Assembly: GCF_018531495.1 (NCBI RefSeq)
Contig: NZ_JAHDTI010000004.1
Location: 744,001-808,000, forward strand
Length of the DNA: 64,000 bases
Source of the DNA: Nonomuraea sediminis
Lineage (GTDB): Bacteria; Actinomycetota; Actinomycetes; Streptosporangiales; Streptosporangiaceae
Direction: 5' to 3'
Under the pieces are notes generated by a model that was not told the DNA's origin, searched no databases, and was given only the letters and a program-made list of their open reading frames with translations. Numbering within the stretch: the stretch's first letter is position 1; every line of letters begins with the position of its first letter. Positions 61,375 through 64,000 of the stretch are shown in pieces. Position numbers and translations under genes: made by a program.

Positions 61375-62325
61375 ATGGCGGCACCGGTGATCACCGAGCG
61401 GGCGGCCGTCACGGTCGCCCGCCGGCTCGGGGCGCGACGCCGCGACCACCTCATCGGCTGGCTGCTCGTGGCGCCCGCGCTGGTCTACTTCGTGGTCTTC
61501 CTGCTCTATCCGGCGCTGTCGGCGCTCTACTACAGCTTCACCGACTGGAACCTGCGCTCGCCGGCCTCCTGGGTGGGCCTGGGCAACTACGCCGACCTGC
61601 TCTTCGACGACGTCAAGTACCCGCACTTCTGGAAGGCCGTGCGCGTCACCCTGCAGTACACCCTGCTGGCCGTGCCGCTCACCCTGGTCTCCGCGCTGGT
61701 CCAGGCGCTCCTGATCAACGCGGTACGGCGGGGCTCGAACGTGTTCCGCCTGCTCCTGTTCCTGCCCGTGGTCACCGCCGAGGCCGCCGTCGGCGCGATC
61801 TGGCGCTGGCTCTACGACCCGCAGTACGGGCTGATCAACGCCGTGCTCGGCCTGTTCGGCATCCCCGGGCAGAACTGGCTCAACACCCCTTCGCTCGTCA
61901 TTCCCGCGCTGGCGTTCATCGCGGCCTGGCAGTGCGGGATCTCGATGATCATCTACCTGGCGGGGCTGAAGGGGATCCCTTCGTCGATCACCGAGGCAGC
62001 GATCATCGACGGGGCGGGACCGTGGCAGCGGTTCTGGCGGGTGACGTTCCCCATGCTCCGGCCGACCACGTTCTACTTGCTGGTCACCGGCGTCATCGCG
62101 GCGCTGCAGGTGTTCGGCCTGGTGTACGTGATCTTCTCGGGGGCCGGCCGGAGCGTCACGGGCGGGCCCGAGCAGGCGGGGCTCACCTATGTGCTGCACC
62201 TGTACCTGTTCGCGTTCCGCTACGACGCGATGGGAGCCGCCTGCGCGATGTCGTTCATCCTGCTCGTGTTCATCATGATCGTCACGGCGCTGCAGTTCCG
62301 CTTCGTCAAGCAGGAGGCGTCGTGA
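61375..62325 (+). CDS. Sugar ABC transporter permease (MalF-like)
   Basis: 316-residue inner-membrane permease with six TM segments (about 26-48, 85-110, 118-140, 168-190, 213-238, 280-305) and the EAA loop EAAIIDGAGPWQRFWRVTFPML. ATG at 61375 follows the binding-protein stop by one base; its stop overlaps the next permease start. Partner of the following MalG-like permease. Confidence 0.93.
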   Translation: MAAPVITERAAVTVARRLGARRRDHLIGWLLVAPALVYFVVFLLYPALSALYYSFTDWNLRSPASWVGLGNYADLLFDDVKYPHFWKAVRVTLQYTLLAVPLTLVSALVQALLINAVRRGSNVFRLLLFLPVVTAEAAVGAIWRWLYDPQYGLINAVLGLFGIPGQNWLNTPSLVIPALAFIAAWQCGISMIIYLAGLKGIPSSITEAAIIDGAGPWQRFWRVTFPMLRPTTFYLLVTGVIAALQVFGLVYVIFSGAGRSVTGGPEQAGLTYVLHLYLFAFRYDAMGAACAMSFILLVFIMIVTALQFRFVKQEAS

Positions 62326-63155
62326 GGAAGGCGTCGATCTACGTCGCGCTGGTCCTGCTGTCGGCCGTCTCGGTGGTGCCGTTCCTGTGGATGCTGGCCA
62401 CCTCCGTCAAGCACGGCCAGGACATCTACACCAAGGTGCCGCAGCTGCTGCCCCTCGACCGCAAGACCGGCGAGTGGGCGGGCACGCTCGACAACTACTC
62501 CTACGTGCTCGACATCGGCGGGCTCGGCAACGCCTTCGTCAACAGCGTGTGGGTCTGCCTCATCCTGGTGCCCGCCAAGCTGCTGATCGACGCGCTGGCC
62601 GCCTACGCCTTCGCCAGGGTGCCGTTCCCCGGGCGGGACAAGCTGTTCGTGATCATGCTGGCCGGGATGATGGTGCCCACGATCACGCTGCTCGTGCCGC
62701 GGCTGCACGTCACGCAGGCGCTGGGCATGTTCGACTCCGGGTGGGGGCTGATCGTGCCCAACATCGCCTCGGTGCTGGACATCTTCCTGCTGCGGCAGTT
62801 CTTCCTGTCGATCCCGGCCGAGCTGGAGGAGGCCGCGCTGATCGACGGGGCCGGGCGGCTGCAGGTGTTCTGGCGGATCGTGCTGCCCCTGTCCAAGCCG
62901 GTGCTGGCCGTGGTGACGATCACCAGCTTCCTCTACCACTGGAACGACCTGGTGTGGCCGCTCGTGGTCACCAACGACCCCGACCTGTACACGCTGCCGC
63001 TGGCGTTGCAGCAGCTCGTGGCAAGCCCCGACGGCGGCCGCGCCTACTACATCATGGCGGGCGCGACGCTCGCCGTCCTGCCCGTCATCGGGGTGCTGCT
63101 GATCTTCCAGCGGCGCATCCTGCAGGGCATCGCCTTCACCGGTCTCAAGGCCTAG
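62322..63155 (+). CDS. Sugar ABC transporter permease (MalG-like)
   Basis: 277 residues with six TM segments and the EAA loop LEEAALIDGAGRLQVFWRIVLPLS. GTG at 62322 has GGAGG 5 bases upstream and overlaps the previous stop (GTGA). Completes the heterodimeric permease of the importer. Followed after 10 bases by the hydrolase gene. Confidence 0.93.
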   Translation: MRKASIYVALVLLSAVSVVPFLWMLATSVKHGQDIYTKVPQLLPLDRKTGEWAGTLDNYSYVLDIGGLGNAFVNSVWVCLILVPAKLLIDALAAYAFARVPFPGRDKLFVIMLAGMMVPTITLLVPRLHVTQALGMFDSGWGLIVPNIASVLDIFLLRQFFLSIPAELEEAALIDGAGRLQVFWRIVLPLSKPVLAVVTITSFLYHWNDLVWPLVVTNDPDLYTLPLALQQLVASPDGGRAYYIMAGATLAVLPVIGVLLIFQRRILQGIAFTGLKA

Positions 63156-63165
63156 GAGCTTGTGC

Positions 63166-64000
63166 ATGGAGTTCGTCAGTGGGGTGGCGGTCGTCGACGG
63201 CCGGCCTCAGGTGCTCGTCACCGCCGACTACCCCTACTACCGCGACGACCCGGCGGTGTGGGCGGATCGGCTGCGTGCCGTACGGGACGAGCTGGGGATA
63301 TCGGTGATCACCAGCTACGTGCCGTGGCGGCACCACCAGCCCGCGCCCGACCGGCCGCCCGCGTTCGGCGACGTCCTGGACTACCTGGAGCTCTGCGACT
63401 CGCTCGGGCTGACGGTGATCGCCAAGCCGGGGCCGTTCGTGCACGCCGAACTGGATTACGGCGGGCTGCCCGACTGGGTGGACCCCGCGGCCGACCCGGA
63501 CATCGAGCCGCTGCTCGACGTCCACGGCGAGCCGTCGCGCTGGATGGGCAGGGCGCTGCCGGCGCCGCTGGGGCCCGCGTTCCTGGGCAAGGTCACGCAG
63601 TGGCTGTCGGCGGTGGGCAAGGAGATCGGCGACCGCGTGGCGGGCTGGCAGATCGCCAACGAGGGCGTCTACACCAACGGCGCGCTGCCGCTCACCGCCT
63701 ACGACTACAGCCCCTCCGGCCTGGCCCTCTTCCGCTCGCTGTACGGCAACGAGAATCCGCCCTCGGGACCCGACTGGGGGCGCTTCCACGCCGCCTACCT
63801 CGCCACGGTCTACCGGACGTGGGCCGACGCGCTGGGGACCTCGCTACCCGTGGTGGTCAACCTCAACCCGCCCACCATCGAGGAGCTCGACGACTGGCTG
63901 GCGCGGGTGCGGCCCGCCTCGTGGGACGGGATCACCTACGGGTTCACCAACTGGATGGGCGTGGTGTCGGCCGATCCCTCCGCGCAGGCCAGGTACGTGA
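63166..64000 (+). CDS. GH35-like beta-galactosidase, 5' part (runs off window)
   Basis: The first 278 codons are open to the window edge. GPFVHAELDYGGLPDW (about 89-104) corresponds to the GH35 signature region, and WQIANEG (about 161-167) carries the acid/base Glu 166 after Asn, as in clan GH-A enzymes. No signal peptide, so it probably acts inside on the imported galactoside. ATG at 63166 follows AGGAG and lies 10 bases after the permease stop, so it belongs to the importer operon. The substrate class (beta-galactoside) is inferred from family and context. Confidence 0.85.
   Translation, partial: MEFVSGVAVVDGRPQVLVTADYPYYRDDPAVWADRLRAVRDELGISVITSYVPWRHHQPAPDRPPAFGDVLDYLELCDSLGLTVIAKPGPFVHAELDYGGLPDWVDPAADPDIEPLLDVHGEPSRWMGRALPAPLGPAFLGKVTQWLSAVGKEIGDRVAGWQIANEGVYTNGALPLTAYDYSPSGLALFRSLYGNENPPSGPDWGRFHAAYLATVYRTWADALGTSLPVVVNLNPPTIEELDDWLARVRPASWDGITYGFTNWMGVVSADPSAQARYV

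Overview
The window is a GC-rich chromosomal segment with dense coding, frequent GTG starts, ATGA/GTGA overlaps and large AfsR-type regulators. This points to a filamentous actinomycete; the mix of genes (TreS, many ABC sugar importers, SARP-STAND regulators, DUF1876, DUF5997) fits a Streptosporangiaceae/Nonomuraea-like genome, but the genus is inference. I see no rRNA, tRNA, CRISPR array, prophage or intact insertion sequence.

Left part (1-13.5 kb): a minus-strand alpha-glucoside-type ABC importer operon with two lipoprotein binding proteins and a permease carrying an inserted beta-sandwich domain; a divergent PadR/ABC-ATPase/FtsX export cassette; a gene-poor 0.56 kb gap with repeats and terminators; trehalose synthase treS; a hydrolase-MerR pair with its own dyad operator. 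At 11.8-15.4 kb a glutaminase-less asparagine-synthetase-like gene and a coiled-coil glycosyltransferase diverge from a perfect 24-bp palindrome. Then come lysA and hom (aspartate pathway, without thrC/thrB next to them), a DUF3800 gene, a DUF5997/LysR-effector-domain pair, small orphan genes, a repeat-rich gap (22.7-23.1 kb), a RecD2-type helicase and a trypsin-fold protein.

Middle (26.3-39.4 kb): a FadR-type regulator diverges from a dipeptide-type ABC importer operon ending in a DapA-family lyase/aldolase. It is followed by DUF1876, a CPA1 sodium/proton antiporter, a hemerythrin protein, a secreted DUF4232 protein, a PfkB sugar kinase, an HTH_42 (AlkZ-like) protein and a TIGR00266/AIM24 protein.

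Right part: 39.4-55.5 kb is a regulatory island of four SARP (AfsR-like) regulators, a CASTOR/POLLUX-like ion channel translationally coupled to a SARP-NB-ARC-TPR protein, a hemerythrin protein, and a membrane Ser/Thr kinase with a beta-propeller placed directly upstream of a truncated AfsR-like protein, an arrangement reminiscent of AfsK/AfsR. An 11-bp-spaced triple heptamer repeat at 39449-39477 looks like a SARP binding site. The window ends with a GNAT, a shikimate-kinase-like protein, transketolase, and a ROK-regulated sugar ABC importer followed by a GH35-like beta-galactosidase that runs off the end.

Intergenic structure is unusually rich: a 100-bp dispersed inverted repeat (15385-15485 and 58807-58905), a recurring GGGGGAGC terminator module, a 23-bp-period four-copy repeat, a 36-bp direct repeat, several operator-like palindromes, and many promoters whose -10 box lies 6-9 bases before the start codon (leaderless candidates).
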